Source of the DNA: Myxococcus qinghaiensis
Lineage (GTDB): Bacteria > Myxococcota > Myxococcia > Myxococcales > Myxococcaceae
Direction of reading: 5' to 3'
Assembly (NCBI RefSeq): GCF_024198215.1
Contig: NZ_JAKCFA010000033.1
Location: forward strand, 42,758 to 106,757
Length of the DNA stretch: 64,000 nt
Shown here: piece by piece, positions 19,838 to 29,651 of the stretch
Numbering within the stretch: position 1 is the first letter of the stretch
How the letters are laid out: the number at the start of each line of letters is the position of its first letter
The notes under the pieces: model-generated
What the model saw: only the letters and a program-made list of their open reading frames with translations
What the model was told of the DNA's origin: nothing
Database searches by the model: none
Program-made: the position numbers and the translations under genes

Positions 19838-22800
19838 CCGGCGACGGAGCGTACCACCTGCTCCCGGTCGCTGCGCAGATAGACGGAGCCCTGGATGGCC
19901 TTGGCGCGCTTCTTCATGTCCGCCGCGCGGCGGGCAAGCTCCGCGTGGTCCTGGGTGCCGTCCGTCATCACCGCGACGATGGACACGCTCATGATGGGGA
20001 AGCGCCGGCGCTCACCGAAGCGGTCCTCCGCCTCGATGTGGCCCCGCTCCCGGTCCTGCCTGTCGTAGTAGAGCGGGATGATGCGGTCGAACGTCTCGAT
20101 GGCCGTCTGACAGACGCGGTCCACCGACTCCGGCGCGGCGATGAAGACGAAGTCGTCTCCGGCCACGTGGCCCAGGAAGTCTCCGGGCACGCCTTCCTGC
20201 GCGAAGATTTCGCGCATCAAGTCACCCGTCTGCCGCACGACACCGTCGGCCTTCGCGAAGCCGTAGTAGTCGTTGTAGGCCTTGAGGTTGTCCAGGTCCA
20301 GGTAGCAGAACGCGAACGGCCGCCGCGTCACGAGCCGCCGCTGCACCTCGCGCTCAATCGCGGTGGAGCCCGGCAGCTGCGTCGTCGGAGAGGCCGACAG
20401 CTCCTGCTCCTTGCGCCGCAGCACGCTCTCCACCCGGGCGCCCAGCTCCAGCGCGTCGAAGGGCTTGGTGAGGTAGTCGTCGCCGCCCAGCTTGAGGGCG
20501 CGGACCTTCGAGGACGTCTCCGCGCGGGCGGAGATGAAGATGACGGAGATGTGGCCGCTGGCGCGCTCGGCCTTTATCTCTTCCAGGAAGAGGAAGCCGT
20601 CGCCGTCCGGCAGCGTCACGTCCAGCAGGATGACGTCCGGCCGGCGCTCGCGCAGGGCGCGGCGCCCCTCTTCCAGCGAGCCCGCCACCACCACGTCGAA
20701 GCCGATGTTCTCCAGCACCTCGCGGCAGATGACGGCGATCTTCACGTCGTCGTCCACCACCAGCACGCGGCCATGGGCCGGGCCCGCGCGGCCTCGCACC
20801 AGCGAGTCCACCGTGGCCAGCAGCTTGTCCGGCATCAGCGGGCGCACCAGGAAGGCATCCGCTCCGGCGCGGAAGGCGCGCTGGCGCTCATCGAAGGCGG
20901 ACGAGAGGAGCAGCGGCGCGCGCCGCGTCTCCGGGTCGTGCCGGAGAATCTCGGCCAGCCGCAGCCCGTCCACGTCCGGCAGCCGCACGGACACCAGCAC
21001 CATGTCCGGGTGGTAGAGCCGCGCGCTCGCCATACCCTCTTCCGCGTTGAAGGCCAGCCGCACGTCGTAGCCGCGCGCGGACATCAGCGCCTTGGCGATG
21101 TAGCCGACCTCCGGCTCGCCCTCGATGACCAGGATGCGGCCGCGGCTCTCGCGGCGGCGGGGGCCCGGCGCTTCACCCGCCTCGTCCGTCTGACGCAGCT
21201 CCGGCGGCGGCTCGGTGGGCAGCACCGCCATGAAGCGCACGCCGTCCGTGCACGGCTCACACCAGATGCGGCCACCGTGGGCCTCGACGATGTTGCGGCA
21301 GATGGCCAGGCCCAGGCCCGTGCCGCGCACGGTGCGGTTGGCCTTGGTGCGCGCCTGCTCGAAGCGGTCGAAGATGCGCTCCAGGCTGTCCTCGGCGATG
21401 GGGTCGCCGCTGTTCCAGCAGGAGAGCACCACGTAGCCGGGCAGGCTGGACGTGGCGTGCAGCTCCACGCGCACCTCGCCGCCCTCCGGGGTGAACTTCA
21501 CCGCGTTGTTGAGCAGGTTGTTGAGGACCTGGTTGAGGCGGTTCGGGTCGGCGATGACGCGCAGCGGATGGCGCGGCAGCCCCGGCGTCACCTGCACGCG
21601 CTTCTCACCGAAGGCCGGACCGTACTTCTCCACCACCCGCTGGACGAGCTCGTCCAGGTAGGCGACCTCGAAGTTCATCCGCAGCCGGCCCTTGGCGAAC
21701 TTCGACAAGTCCAGCAGGTCGTCGACGATGGTGTTGAGCTTCTCCGTCGAATCCCGGGCCAGCGACAGGTAGCGGCGCTGGCGCTCGTTGATGTCGCCGG
21801 CCATGAAGTTGAGCACCAGGTCCAGCGCGCCGGAGATGGACGTGAGCGGCGTGCGCAGCTCGTGGCTCACCATGGAGACGAACTCGTCCTTGCGCTCCTC
21901 CAGTCGCTTCTGGTCGGTGATGTCGCGCAGCACCACGCACACCCCGCGCAGCGTGCCGCGCGCGTCGCTCACCGGCGTCGTCGTCGTCTGCACGTGCCGG
22001 TCGAAGAGCTTCACCTCCTCGCGCAGCACCTGCGTGCCGCTGTACTCCCAGCCGCGCACCAGGTGGAAGGGCTGGAACCCCAGCCGCTCCTCCATCATCC
22101 GGCTGGTGTGCTCCGTCGGGTCATCCCCCACGCGCAAGAGCCGCCGAGCCGCGGGGTTCATCACGACGATGTCGTTCTTCTCGTCGGTGAGCACCACGCC
22201 GTCGGCCATGGACTCCACCATCCGCTCCATGCGGTGGCGGGCCTCTTCCTCCGCCGAGCGCAGGGACTGGATGGCGTCCGCCGTCTGGTTGGCGAGCACG
22301 TCCAACAGCACGCCGTCGTCCTCGGTGAAGGCGTCCGCGCGCTGGCTGAACAGCGACAGCATGCCCACCGGACGTCCCCCGGCCACCAGGTTCACCGTGA
22401 GCTGGCTGGGGTACACGGCCGGCGCCGCCGCGTCCTGCGTCGTCGTCCCCGCCACGCGGGTGATGACCCGGTCCTCCGGCAACAACAGGCCGCTGCTCTT
22501 GCGGTACGCGCCGAGCATCGACTCCTTCACGCCCAACAGCGCCTGCTCGCCCACGGTGCCGTGACAGCGCAGCCGCAGCGTCGCGCTGCGCGACTCGTCC
22601 GGGGCGATGAGCGCCGCGCCGCAGTCGTACGGCAGCACGCGCGCCACGGCGATGAGCACGCGGTCGATGATGTTGTCGTAGCTGGCCGGATCATTCGCGC
22701 TGGCCCGGCTCACCTCGTACAGGACGAACAGCGCCTCCACGCGCTGGTGGAGCTGGCGGATGAGCCGCTCCTTGTCCCGCCGCAGCTGCGTGTACTCCAC

Positions 22801-23160
22801 CGCGTTCTTCACGGTGATGAGCAGGTCGTTCACATCCCAGGGCTTGGTGATGTACCGGTACACCTGCCCCTTGTTGATGGCCGCGATCAGGTCATCGGGG
22901 TCGGTGAAGCCCGTCAACAACAGCGTGGTGACGTCGAACCCCTCCGCGCGCGCGGTCGCCGCCAGCTCGATGCCCGTCATCTCCGGCATCCGCTGGTCCG
23001 TGACGAGCACGTCCACTGACTCGCGACGTAGGACTTCCAACGCGGCCTGACCGCTCAAGGCCGTGAGGACGCGATACCGGCGCTGGAACATCCGCGAAAG
23101 GATGTCCAGGACGTCGGCTTCATCGTCGACGAAGAGCAGCGTGTGGCGGAGCTCGGACAA
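19834..23160 (-). CDS. Hybrid histidine kinase, REC-GAF-PAS-HisKA-HATPase-REC-REC-GGDEF
   Basis: An 1108-residue cytoplasmic hub. The first receiver is canonical (VTDQRMP phospho-Asp, ITKPW Lys). GAF and PAS-like regions follow, then HisKA (MVSHELRTPLTSIS) and HATPase (NLLNNAVKFTPEGG, GTGLGLAICRN). A second receiver has lost its acid pocket (VIEGEPE), its phospho-Asp (Ser, codon 20989-20991) and its Lys (VRPL). A third receiver is canonical (LLDVTLP, LTKPFD). The final GGDEF domain reads AGDDF in the signature position, so diguanylate cyclase activity is doubtful. It is divergent from lexA, with a LexA box in the shared region. Confidence 0.9.
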
Positions 23161-23268
23161 AGCAGGCGGAATTGTACGTCGAGATCATCGACTCCCCTCA
23201 AGAACTGAGAATGCCGAAAAGTTCGACACACACTGAGGGTGCGCACGGGGATACTGAACGGATTGACT

Positions 23269-23285
23269 CTACACGTATGTTCAGG
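23269..23285 (+). promoter_or_regulatory. LexA box (myxobacterial type)
   Basis: CTACACGTATGTTCAGG matches 16 of 17 positions of the Myxococcus xanthus LexA motif CTRHAMRYBYGTTCAGS (consensus as I remember it). A TTGACT resembling a -35 element directly abuts it, so bound LexA would block initiation. It lies 74 bp before the lexA start and supports autoregulation; the divergent kinase gene could also be affected. Confidence 0.8.
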
Positions 23286-23358
23286 GAAAGTGGACACTGA
23301 AAGCCTGTTGCCTGGAGACCTGCTCCAAGGGAATCAGGCCGGCCGAGCGAGGGAGCGC

Positions 23359-24024
23359 ATGGAAGAGCTGACGGACCGCCAGCGCGAGATTCTCAGCTTC
23401 ATCGTGAAGGAGACGGAGACTCGCGGATTCCCGCCCACCATCCGGGAGATTGGCGAGCACATGGAGATCCGCTCCACCAACGGGGTGAATGACCACCTGA
23501 AGGCGCTGGAGCGCAAGGGCTACCTGAACCGGGGTGAGCAGCAGAGCCGCTCCCTGGTGCCCACCAAGCGAGCGCGGTTGCTCCTGGGTCTGGGCGCCAA
23601 GCGCGACGCGGGCATGGTGGAGGTCCCCCTGCTGGGCAAGGTGGCGGCCGGCGCTCCGCTGCTCGCGCAGGAGCACATGGAGGACTCGGTCAAGATCGAC
23701 AGCTTCCTCCTGGGCGGCGTGAATGGCCGGGAGGTCTTCGCCCTGCGGGTGAAGGGCCAGTCGATGATTGACGACGGCATCCACGACGGCGACTACCTCT
23801 TCGTGAAGAAGACGCCGGCGGCCAATCCGGGCGACATCGTCGTGGCGCTCATCGAGGACGAGGCCACGGTGAAGCGCTACTACCCGGAAGGCGAGCGCAT
23901 CCGCTTCCAGCCGGCGAACGCCACCATGCAGCCCATCTACGTGAGCCGCGCGGAGTTCCGCTCCACGATGATTCTGGGCCTGGTGGTGGGCGTGTACCGG
24001 AAGATGCAGGGCGGGCGCGCGTAG
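23359..24024 (+). CDS. lexA: SOS repressor LexA
   Basis: A 221-residue LexA. The winged-helix DNA-binding domain opens it (LTDRQREILSFI, then FPPTIREIGEHM). The Ala-Gly self-cleavage site lies in KVAAGAPL. The catalytic Ser (GQSMIDDGIHDGD) and Lys (EDEATVKRYY) of the S24 peptidase domain are both present. It represses SOS genes until RecA-stimulated self-cleavage. The ATG at 23359 matches family N-termini; the longer frame from 23239 would start inside the operator region. A near-perfect LexA box lies upstream. Confidence 0.96.
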   Translation: MEELTDRQREILSFIVKETETRGFPPTIREIGEHMEIRSTNGVNDHLKALERKGYLNRGEQQSRSLVPTKRARLLLGLGAKRDAGMVEVPLLGKVAAGAPLLAQEHMEDSVKIDSFLLGGVNGREVFALRVKGQSMIDDGIHDGDYLFVKKTPAANPGDIVVALIEDEATVKRYYPEGERIRFQPANATMQPIYVSRAEFRSTMILGLVVGVYRKMQGGRA

Positions 24025-24042
24025 CGTCGTCGCGGCCCCAAG

Positions 24043-24066
24043 GCCCCTGGGCTTGTGCTCAGGGGC
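24043..24066. terminator. Bidirectional hairpin terminator
   Basis: GCCCCTG and CAGGGGC form a 7-bp perfect stem around a 10-base loop between the end of lexA and the end of the convergent TPR gene. There is no clear T-run, as is common in this GC range. Confidence 0.45.
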
Positions 24067-25195
24067 ACTTCTTCACGCGAGGGTCCGCCGCCAACGCGCG
24101 AGCACAAGCAGCCTGCACCAGCACGGGGTCCTTCAGCTCCCGGGCGAGCCGCGCCGTGGCGAGCTGGAGGTCCACGTCCTTCACCATGTCGTGCTCGGTG
24201 CTGAGGTTGCCGAGGATGCGCAGCGCGTCCGACTTGCGCTCCATGGTGACGAGCAGGTCGGCCAGCTCCCGCAGCTCGCGCACGTCGTTGCCCTGCACGG
24301 ACTCGAGCGCCGCGGCCAGCTCCTGCTCCGCGCCCTCCTTGCTCTTCATGGCGAGCTGGATTCGGGCCAGCGCCACGTGGACGATGGCGCGGTCCTTCAC
24401 GCGCAGGGATTCCTTGTACGCGTCGATGGCGTCACCCGGCTTGTCCAGCTGCAGGTGGATGGTGCCGACCAGCTCCCACAACGTAGGGTCCCTGGGGGAC
24501 TTGCTGGCGGCCTCCTTGTAGGCGGTGGCGGCCTCCGGCAGCTTGCCGGCGCGCACCAGCGCGTCGCCCAGCGCGGTGAGCACCCCGGGCGTGCGGACGC
24601 CCTCGTCGGCGGCCTTCTGCACCAGCGCGAGCACCTCCGCCTGACGGCCCACCTTGGTGAGCACCTCCGTGGTGCGGAGGATGAGCTCGGACTTCACCGC
24701 GCCCGAGGAGGCGTTGGCGGCCAGGACGAAGTGGCGGATGGCCTCGTCGTTCTCGCCCTTCTTGAGGTGGATTTCGGCCAGCTGCTCCAGCGCGTTGTAG
24801 TCGTTGGGGTACAGGCCCACGGCCTTGCGCAGGGAGCTGAGGGCCTCGTCAGGGCGGCCGAGCTGGGCCTGGACGAAGCCCAGGCGGCTCCAGTTGGTGG
24901 AGCGCTTGGGCTCCAGCTTGAGCGCGGCCTCGAACTCGGTGGCGGCCTCCGCGAGCTTCCCCATGGAGAGGAAGATCTCGCCGCGCGCGGCGGGCAGCCG
25001 CGGATCATTCGGCGCCAGCTTCCGCATCTCCTCGAAGGACGCGAGCGCGGCCTCGAACTGGCCCTGGAGGTACTCGGCGGTGCCCTTGATGTAGAGGCCC
25101 TCCGCGTGGTCCTTGGGCGTCACCTTGGGACTGTCGTCACAGGCGGAGGTGGCGAGCAGGGCAATCAGGGACAGGGAACGCAGGCGCGAGAACAT
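24059..25195 (-). CDS. TPR-repeat lipoprotein
   Basis: A 378-residue protein with a lipoprotein signal peptide (lipobox LATSAC, Cys 19) and about eight tetratricopeptide repeats (for example AEYLQGQFEAALASFEEM and YPNDYNALEQLAEIHL) filling the rest. It is probably an envelope scaffold or assembly factor. It starts 15 bp after the end of the outer-membrane-type gene and is very likely co-transcribed with it. Confidence 0.88.
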   Translation of the reverse strand: MFSRLRSLSLIALLATSACDDSPKVTPKDHAEGLYIKGTAEYLQGQFEAALASFEEMRKLAPNDPRLPAARGEIFLSMGKLAEAATEFEAALKLEPKRSTNWSRLGFVQAQLGRPDEALSSLRKAVGLYPNDYNALEQLAEIHLKKGENDEAIRHFVLAANASSGAVKSELILRTTEVLTKVGRQAEVLALVQKAADEGVRTPGVLTALGDALVRAGKLPEAATAYKEAASKSPRDPTLWELVGTIHLQLDKPGDAIDAYKESLRVKDRAIVHVALARIQLAMKSKEGAEQELAAALESVQGNDVRELRELADLLVTMERKSDALRILGNLSTEHDMVKDVDLQLATARLARELKDPVLVQAACARALAADPRVKKCP

Positions 25196-25210
25196 GGGGG
25201 GCTCCGAATC

Positions 25211-26290
25211 CTAGAAGTGGTACGCGATGCCCAGGTTGAGGTCCAGATTGAGGCCATCTCCGAGCTTGGACTCCGCGAGCCCCAGCACGGCCTGGGCCAC
25301 ATTCGTACCGGCCTCCAACTGGACGCCGACGTGTCCGGCGATGAGGTACTCCAGCCCGAGGAAGCCGACGACGGTGGGCAGCGGCCCGGTGGACTGGAAG
25401 ATGCCGAAGTCGCCGAAGGACAGCTGCACGCCCAGGCCGAAGCCCCAGTAGGGGCGCAGCGACTTCTCCACGTTGTGATAGTGGCGCGCGCCGACGACGC
25501 TCGGAAGGACGTTGAGGCCACCCTCGGCGCCCTCGGCGTCGGAGCGCAGGTAGGAGAAGCCCACCTGGACGAAACCGAGCCACTCCGGGTGGAACCAGTA
25601 GCCCACCTCCAGGTCGGCGCCTGGATTGAAGTTGGCCAGCTTGTCGACGAAGTTGTTGTTGATGCGCAGGCCCAGCGAGAGGCCGCCACCGCCGACCATG
25701 GGAGCCCCGCCGATGAGCGGCCGCGCGCCCTGGCTCACGCCGGGGGCCACCAGCTCCGCGACGAGCGCGTCTGCGATGGCGTAGACGGTGGGAAACAGCG
25801 TGTCCGCCTCGGGCGACTCCGCGCGCGGCTTGGACAGGCTCTCCTCGCGCTCGGTGTCGAGGAGATTGGCGGTGAGCAGGTACGACTCCCCGAAGCGGTC
25901 CACGCGGCCGATGATGACGAAGCGGGCGCCGGTGAGCTTGGAGAGGTCCTTGAGGCAGAGGCCCCGCTCACACGAGGACTTGAGCTCGACGAGCTGCTGA
26001 CGCTGGGCCTCGTTGAGCGAGGCGTCGACGTCGCGCTGCGAGACGACCCACAGGCGCGGAGCCTCGGCCAGCCGTCCGGTGATGAGCGAGGTGACGCCCG
26101 TCGCGGAGTCCCGAGCGGAGGCATTGGCGTCGAACGAGAGCACCGCGACGCTGAGGGGGGCCTCCTCTTTCGCGGGAGCGCTCGTGGCGGGCGCCGGCTC
26201 GGGCTCGCTGGACGGGGAGAACACCTGGGCCCACGCGGTCGGGGAGAGCAGGACGAGGAGGACGACGAGGGGTGCGAAGGTGTGCGGCAC
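25211..26290 (-). CDS. Exported protein with CsgG/TolB-like domain and beta-barrel-like C-terminus
   Basis: The protein begins at a GTG (26290), giving a clean signal peptide (PLVVLLVLLSPTAWAQ). Residues 40-180 resemble the alpha/beta fold of CsgG/TolB-N proteins (LSVAVLSFDANASARDSATG, GARFVIIGRVDRFGESYLL). The C-terminal 170 residues look like an outer-membrane barrel (LSLGLRINNNFVDKL, ending LDLNLGIAYHF with a terminal Phe). A longer frame opens at 26446 but lacks a proper signal peptide. It is first in a two-gene operon with the TPR lipoprotein, suggesting a joint envelope function. Confidence 0.75.
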   Translation of the reverse strand: MPHTFAPLVVLLVLLSPTAWAQVFSPSSEPEPAPATSAPAKEEAPLSVAVLSFDANASARDSATGVTSLITGRLAEAPRLWVVSQRDVDASLNEAQRQQLVELKSSCERGLCLKDLSKLTGARFVIIGRVDRFGESYLLTANLLDTEREESLSKPRAESPEADTLFPTVYAIADALVAELVAPGVSQGARPLIGGAPMVGGGGLSLGLRINNNFVDKLANFNPGADLEVGYWFHPEWLGFVQVGFSYLRSDAEGAEGGLNVLPSVVGARHYHNVEKSLRPYWGFGLGVQLSFGDFGIFQSTGPLPTVVGFLGLEYLIAGHVGVQLEAGTNVAQAVLGLAESKLGDGLNLDLNLGIAYHF

Positions 26291-26448
26291 GGCGCGGCAC
26301 TCTACCCTCCCCCGGCCCCAGCCCGGAGGGCCCCACGAGCCCTGGCCCCTGAATTCACCCGGGTGGACCGTCCAGGAGGGTGCCTGGGAGCGAGAGAGGG
26401 AGCAGGCCCCCGGTTCCGAGCCTGGAACTCCGAGCCTTGGGCCCACGC

Positions 26449-27411
26449 TCAGGTGGACGGCATCGGCCCAAGATAATCGAGCGGATCCACCGGCTTGCCG
26501 TCCACGCGCAGCTCGAAATGCAGGTGCGGGCCGGACGTCTTGCCAGATTCGCCCACGGTGGCGATGACCTGCTCCCGGCGCACCTTCTGCCCGGTGCGCA
26601 CGCGCAGGTCTCGGTTGTGCGCATAGAGCGTGATGAGCCGGTTGGCGTGCTCGACGATGACGATGTTGCCGTAGCCCTTCTGCTCGCCCGCGTAGAGCAC
26701 GGTGCCTTCCTGGGCCGTCTTCACCGGAGTGCCCGAGGGAGCGGCCAGGTCGATGCCGTCGTGCGGCTCGCGCCCCTTCTTCCCGAAGCGCCCGTACAGG
26801 ACGCCCCTCAGGGGCCAGTCAATCATCCCCTGCGTGGCCAGCCGGGGCCGGGGCGAACCCGGACGCGACGCGGGCCTGCGGGGAGGCTCCTCGCGACGTG
26901 CCACCACCTGGCGGGGCGCCGTTCCCGTGGACGTGCGCACGGGCTCCGGGTCCGCTTCGGCGGCCAGCGTGTCGGACGACTCCACCGGCACGCTGCGCTC
27001 CACGCCAGGAATCGTCAGCTCCTGGCCCACCGACAGCGCGCGCGCGTCCTTGATGCCGTTGGCGGCGGCCAGCTCGTCCACGGTGAGGCCATACGTCTTG
27101 GCGATGCGGTACATCGTCTCGCCCGGGGCGACGCGGTGCCTCACGGACACCAGCTCCGGCTCCGGATGCGCGGAGCGCAGGGCGAACGGCAACGCGCCGT
27201 TGCGTGGCGGCGGCGTCGCGTCCTCGGAAGGACGGGAGGCACGGGCCGGCGATGCGCCCGGCACCTCGGACGGGGCCTGGGACTCCGAGTCCACCAGCGT
27301 CAGCTCCGTCCCCGGAGCGGCGGCCCGGGGGCCCACGCAGCCCACGACGAGCACGGGCACGAGGAGAACCAGGAGCGCCCTACCCGCTCGGATGGAGGTG
27401 CCCGGCCTCAA
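26449..27411 (-). CDS. NlpD-like lipoprotein: LysM plus M23 peptidase
   Basis: A 320-residue lipoprotein (lipobox VLVVGC) with a LysM peptidoglycan-binding domain (HRVAPGETMYRIAKTYGL, about residue 92) and a C-terminal LytM/M23 domain. The metal-binding motifs are complete (HDGIDL, LYAHNRDL, HLHFEL), so unlike E. coli NlpD it could be an active endopeptidase. It starts 2 bp after the surE stop, an arrangement reminiscent of the enterobacterial surE-pcm-nlpD-rpoS cluster. It probably acts in cell-wall remodelling at division. Confidence 0.92.
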   Translation of the reverse strand: MRPGTSIRAGRALLVLLVPVLVVGCVGPRAAAPGTELTLVDSESQAPSEVPGASPARASRPSEDATPPPRNGALPFALRSAHPEPELVSVRHRVAPGETMYRIAKTYGLTVDELAAANGIKDARALSVGQELTIPGVERSVPVESSDTLAAEADPEPVRTSTGTAPRQVVARREEPPRRPASRPGSPRPRLATQGMIDWPLRGVLYGRFGKKGREPHDGIDLAAPSGTPVKTAQEGTVLYAGEQKGYGNIVIVEHANRLITLYAHNRDLRVRTGQKVRREQVIATVGESGKTSGPHLHFELRVDGKPVDPLDYLGPMPST

Positions 27412-27413
27412 CG

Positions 27414-28196
27414 CTAGGCACCATCCGGCTCGTGTCGGACGAAGTCCTGGAGGCTCCAGCCTTCCAGTCCCTCGAGCTGACCATGGTCCGTCAGGTCCAG
27501 ATGCAGAGGCGTCACCGAGACCCGCTTGGACAGGTGCACGGCGTTGCAGTCACTGCCTGGAATGTCCTCGTGCTGATACTCGCTGCCGCCAATCCAGTAG
27601 TACTTCCGGCCGCGAGGGTCCTCCTTCTCCACCACGCTGTAGCCGTACGAGTGCCGGCCCAGGCGCGTGACGCTGTAGCCCTCCGGCTCCACGCCGCCGG
27701 GGATGTTCACGTTGAGCAGCATCCGCTTGGGCAAGGGACGCGCCAGCGCCGCCGTCACCAGCGAGCGGGCGAACCGCGCGGCCGGACCGAAATCGAACGA
27801 ACCCCGCGCCACGAGGCTGAAGGCGATGGCGGGAATCCCGAGCAGGGCCCCTTCCATCGCCGCGGCCACCGTCCCCGAGTAGGTGACGTCTTCGGCCAGG
27901 TTCGAACCGTGGTTGATGCCGGACACCATGAGCGTGGGGCGATCATCCTTCAGGAGATGGACGATGGCCAGATAAGCGCAGTCGGTGGGTGTCCCGTCGA
28001 CGGCGAACCACCGCTCCCGGACCTCCTTGATTCGCAGGGGCCGGTGCAGGGAGATGGCATGGGACGCGGCGCTCTGCTCGCGGTCCGGCGCCACCACCCA
28101 GACCTCCCCCAGGGGACTCACCGCCTCCACCAGTGCCTGAAGTCCTTCGGAGAAATAGCCGTCGTCGTTGGACACGAGGATGCGCGGTTTCCGCAT
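27414..28196 (-). CDS. surE: 5'/3'-nucleotidase SurE
   Basis: A 260-residue survival protein SurE. The N-terminal metal site (ILVSNDDGYFSEGL) and the central motif (MVSGINHGSNLAEDVTYSG) are intact. The family dephosphorylates nucleoside monophosphates and short polyphosphates with a divalent metal. The ATG at 28196 gives the family N-terminus; a longer frame runs to 28547 but overlaps the divergent gene. Directly upstream of the NlpD-like gene. Confidence 0.95.
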   Translation of the reverse strand: MRKPRILVSNDDGYFSEGLQALVEAVSPLGEVWVVAPDREQSAASHAISLHRPLRIKEVRERWFAVDGTPTDCAYLAIVHLLKDDRPTLMVSGINHGSNLAEDVTYSGTVAAAMEGALLGIPAIAFSLVARGSFDFGPAARFARSLVTAALARPLPKRMLLNVNIPGGVEPEGYSVTRLGRHSYGYSVVEKEDPRGRKYYWIGGSEYQHEDIPGSDCNAVHLSKRVSVTPLHLDLTDHGQLEGLEGWSLQDFVRHEPDGA

Positions 28197-28260
28197 AGCC
28201 GCGCGGTTGTAGAGGAGCCCCCGGGCATCGGCAAGCACGCTCACCAGCGGCGCTGTTACA

Positions 28261-29346
28261 GTGTCCACCCGCCGAATGCCGCCGCCGCCCCGTCGCCGCA
28301 ATGCCCCCCAGGGGCCCGACCCGCTCATCGCCCAGCGCCGCCGAGGCGCCCTGCTCGGCCTCGCCGTGGGCAATGCCCTCGCGGTGCCCACCGCGCACCG
28401 TCCCCTGCAGGCCTCCGCCTTCCCCAGGCTGGCGGATGGGCCGTACGACAGGATGATGGGCGGAGGCCCCCAGCAGCTGCGCAAGGGCCAGGTGACGGAG
28501 GAGGTCCACCTGGCCTGTTGCCTGGGGCACAGCCTGCGCGACTTCAAGCGCTATGACGCCGCGGACGCGCTGCGCCGCTACCGGGCCTGGCAGCCCCACG
28601 CCTTCGACGTCAGCGAGGCCATGAAGGAGGTGCTGGAGGACTGCCAGTCGGGCCTGCCGCCCCTGGGCTCGGGCAAGCGCGTGTGGCTGCGAAGCCACCG
28701 CAAGGCCGTGGGCGCGGGCAGCCTGGCGCGCTGCGCGCCGCTGGGCGTGTACCTGGCGAGCGACGCGAAGGCTCGCACCCAGGCCGCGCTGGAGGACTCC
28801 GCGCTCACCCACTACGACCCGCGCTGCCAGCTCGCATGCGCCGCCTTCACCGCCGCGCTCGCCAAGGCCGTGACGACGGGCGAGGGGCTGAAGCCCGAGG
28901 ACCTCGTCACCGCCGCGGAGTCCGGCATCCTGCTGGCCGGCGCGGCGTTGGGGCGCTCCGCCCCCGACTACGTCCAGGAGGTGGCCTTCGCCTCCAGCCT
29001 GCTGCGCGAGGACCTGGCGCGCGCGCGTGACGACGACCCCTGGCTCTATGGCCCGGACCTGCACGTGCACCGCGCCCAGCACGCCATCCACGTCGCCTTC
29101 CGGCTGGCCTTCTGGGAGCTGCTCCACGCCCCCACCGCCCAGGCGGCCCTCATCGACGTCGTCCACCGGGGCGGCGACACGGAGGTGCATGGCGCGGTGA
29201 CGGGCGCGCTGGTGGGCGCCTTCCACGGCGAGGACGCCTTGCCCGAGGAGTGGCGCAAGCAGGTGCTGGAGGCCCTGGGCACGGTGAAGGGCCCCCTCTG
29301 GGACGTCTACCACCCCAGGCACCTGCTCAGCCTCGTGCCCACCTGA
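28261..29346 (+). CDS. ADP-ribosylglycohydrolase-family protein with altered metal site
   Basis: A 361-residue protein of the DraG/ARH fold, seen from the N-terminal RRRGALLGLAVGNA and the C-terminal GGDTEVHGAVTGALVGAFHG. Active family members bind two Mg ions through T-D-D and D-x-D-T motifs. Here these read T-E-E (QVTEEVHL, about residues 79-81) and D-T-E-V (about 306-309), and the GLAVGDA Asp is Asn. Enzymatic activity is therefore uncertain. The start may be GTG at 28261 or ATG at 28276. It is divergent from surE, with 64 bp between them. Confidence 0.8.
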   Translation: MSTRRMPPPPRRRNAPQGPDPLIAQRRRGALLGLAVGNALAVPTAHRPLQASAFPRLADGPYDRMMGGGPQQLRKGQVTEEVHLACCLGHSLRDFKRYDAADALRRYRAWQPHAFDVSEAMKEVLEDCQSGLPPLGSGKRVWLRSHRKAVGAGSLARCAPLGVYLASDAKARTQAALEDSALTHYDPRCQLACAAFTAALAKAVTTGEGLKPEDLVTAAESGILLAGAALGRSAPDYVQEVAFASSLLREDLARARDDDPWLYGPDLHVHRAQHAIHVAFRLAFWELLHAPTAQAALIDVVHRGGDTEVHGAVTGALVGAFHGEDALPEEWRKQVLEALGTVKGPLWDVYHPRHLLSLVPT

Positions 29347-29474
29347 AGCGCCGCCCGTGCGGGGTGGTGCGGGGCCCCTACGGATACACGAAGCCCGCGG
29401 GGGACGGTCCTCAGGGGGACGCCCGCCGCGGGCTCGTTGCCACGTCAATGCGGCCCGGAGGCCGCGTGTGTCAC

Positions 29475-29651
29475 TCAGGCCAGCAGGTCGATGACCACCA
29501 CGCCCCGCTGGGGCTTCTCTTCCTCGGTTTCAGTCCGGCGACGCGGGCGGTCGTCGGGCATGGGCAGCGGCAGCTCCACCACGGGCCTGTCGTGCTCCTC
29601 CCGGCGGCGCTCCCTGCGCTTGATTTCTTCGATGATGAAGGCGTCGAGCAT
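29475..29651 (-). CDS. Small charged protein, 58 residues
   Basis: An ATG at 29651 preceded by GAGGGGAGA opens a 58-residue frame ending TGA at 29475. The product is highly charged: a basic/acidic helix (IIEEIKRRERRREEH), a central PLPMPDD, and a hydrophobic end (RGVVVIDLLA). Codon use has the strong GC3 bias of the host. Its good ribosome-binding site and isolated position support a real gene. Function is unknown. Confidence 0.65.
   Translation of the reverse strand: MLDAFIIEEIKRRERRREEHDRPVVELPLPMPDDRPRRRTETEEEKPQRGVVVIDLLA

Noticed and set aside
19945..23019. 1024-codon plus-strand frame opposite the hub kinase
   Set aside because: Antisense shadow; no domain, composition dominated by His, Arg, Val.
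24053..26476. 807-codon plus-strand frame
   Set aside because: Runs antisense across two exported-protein genes that have signal peptides and family features.
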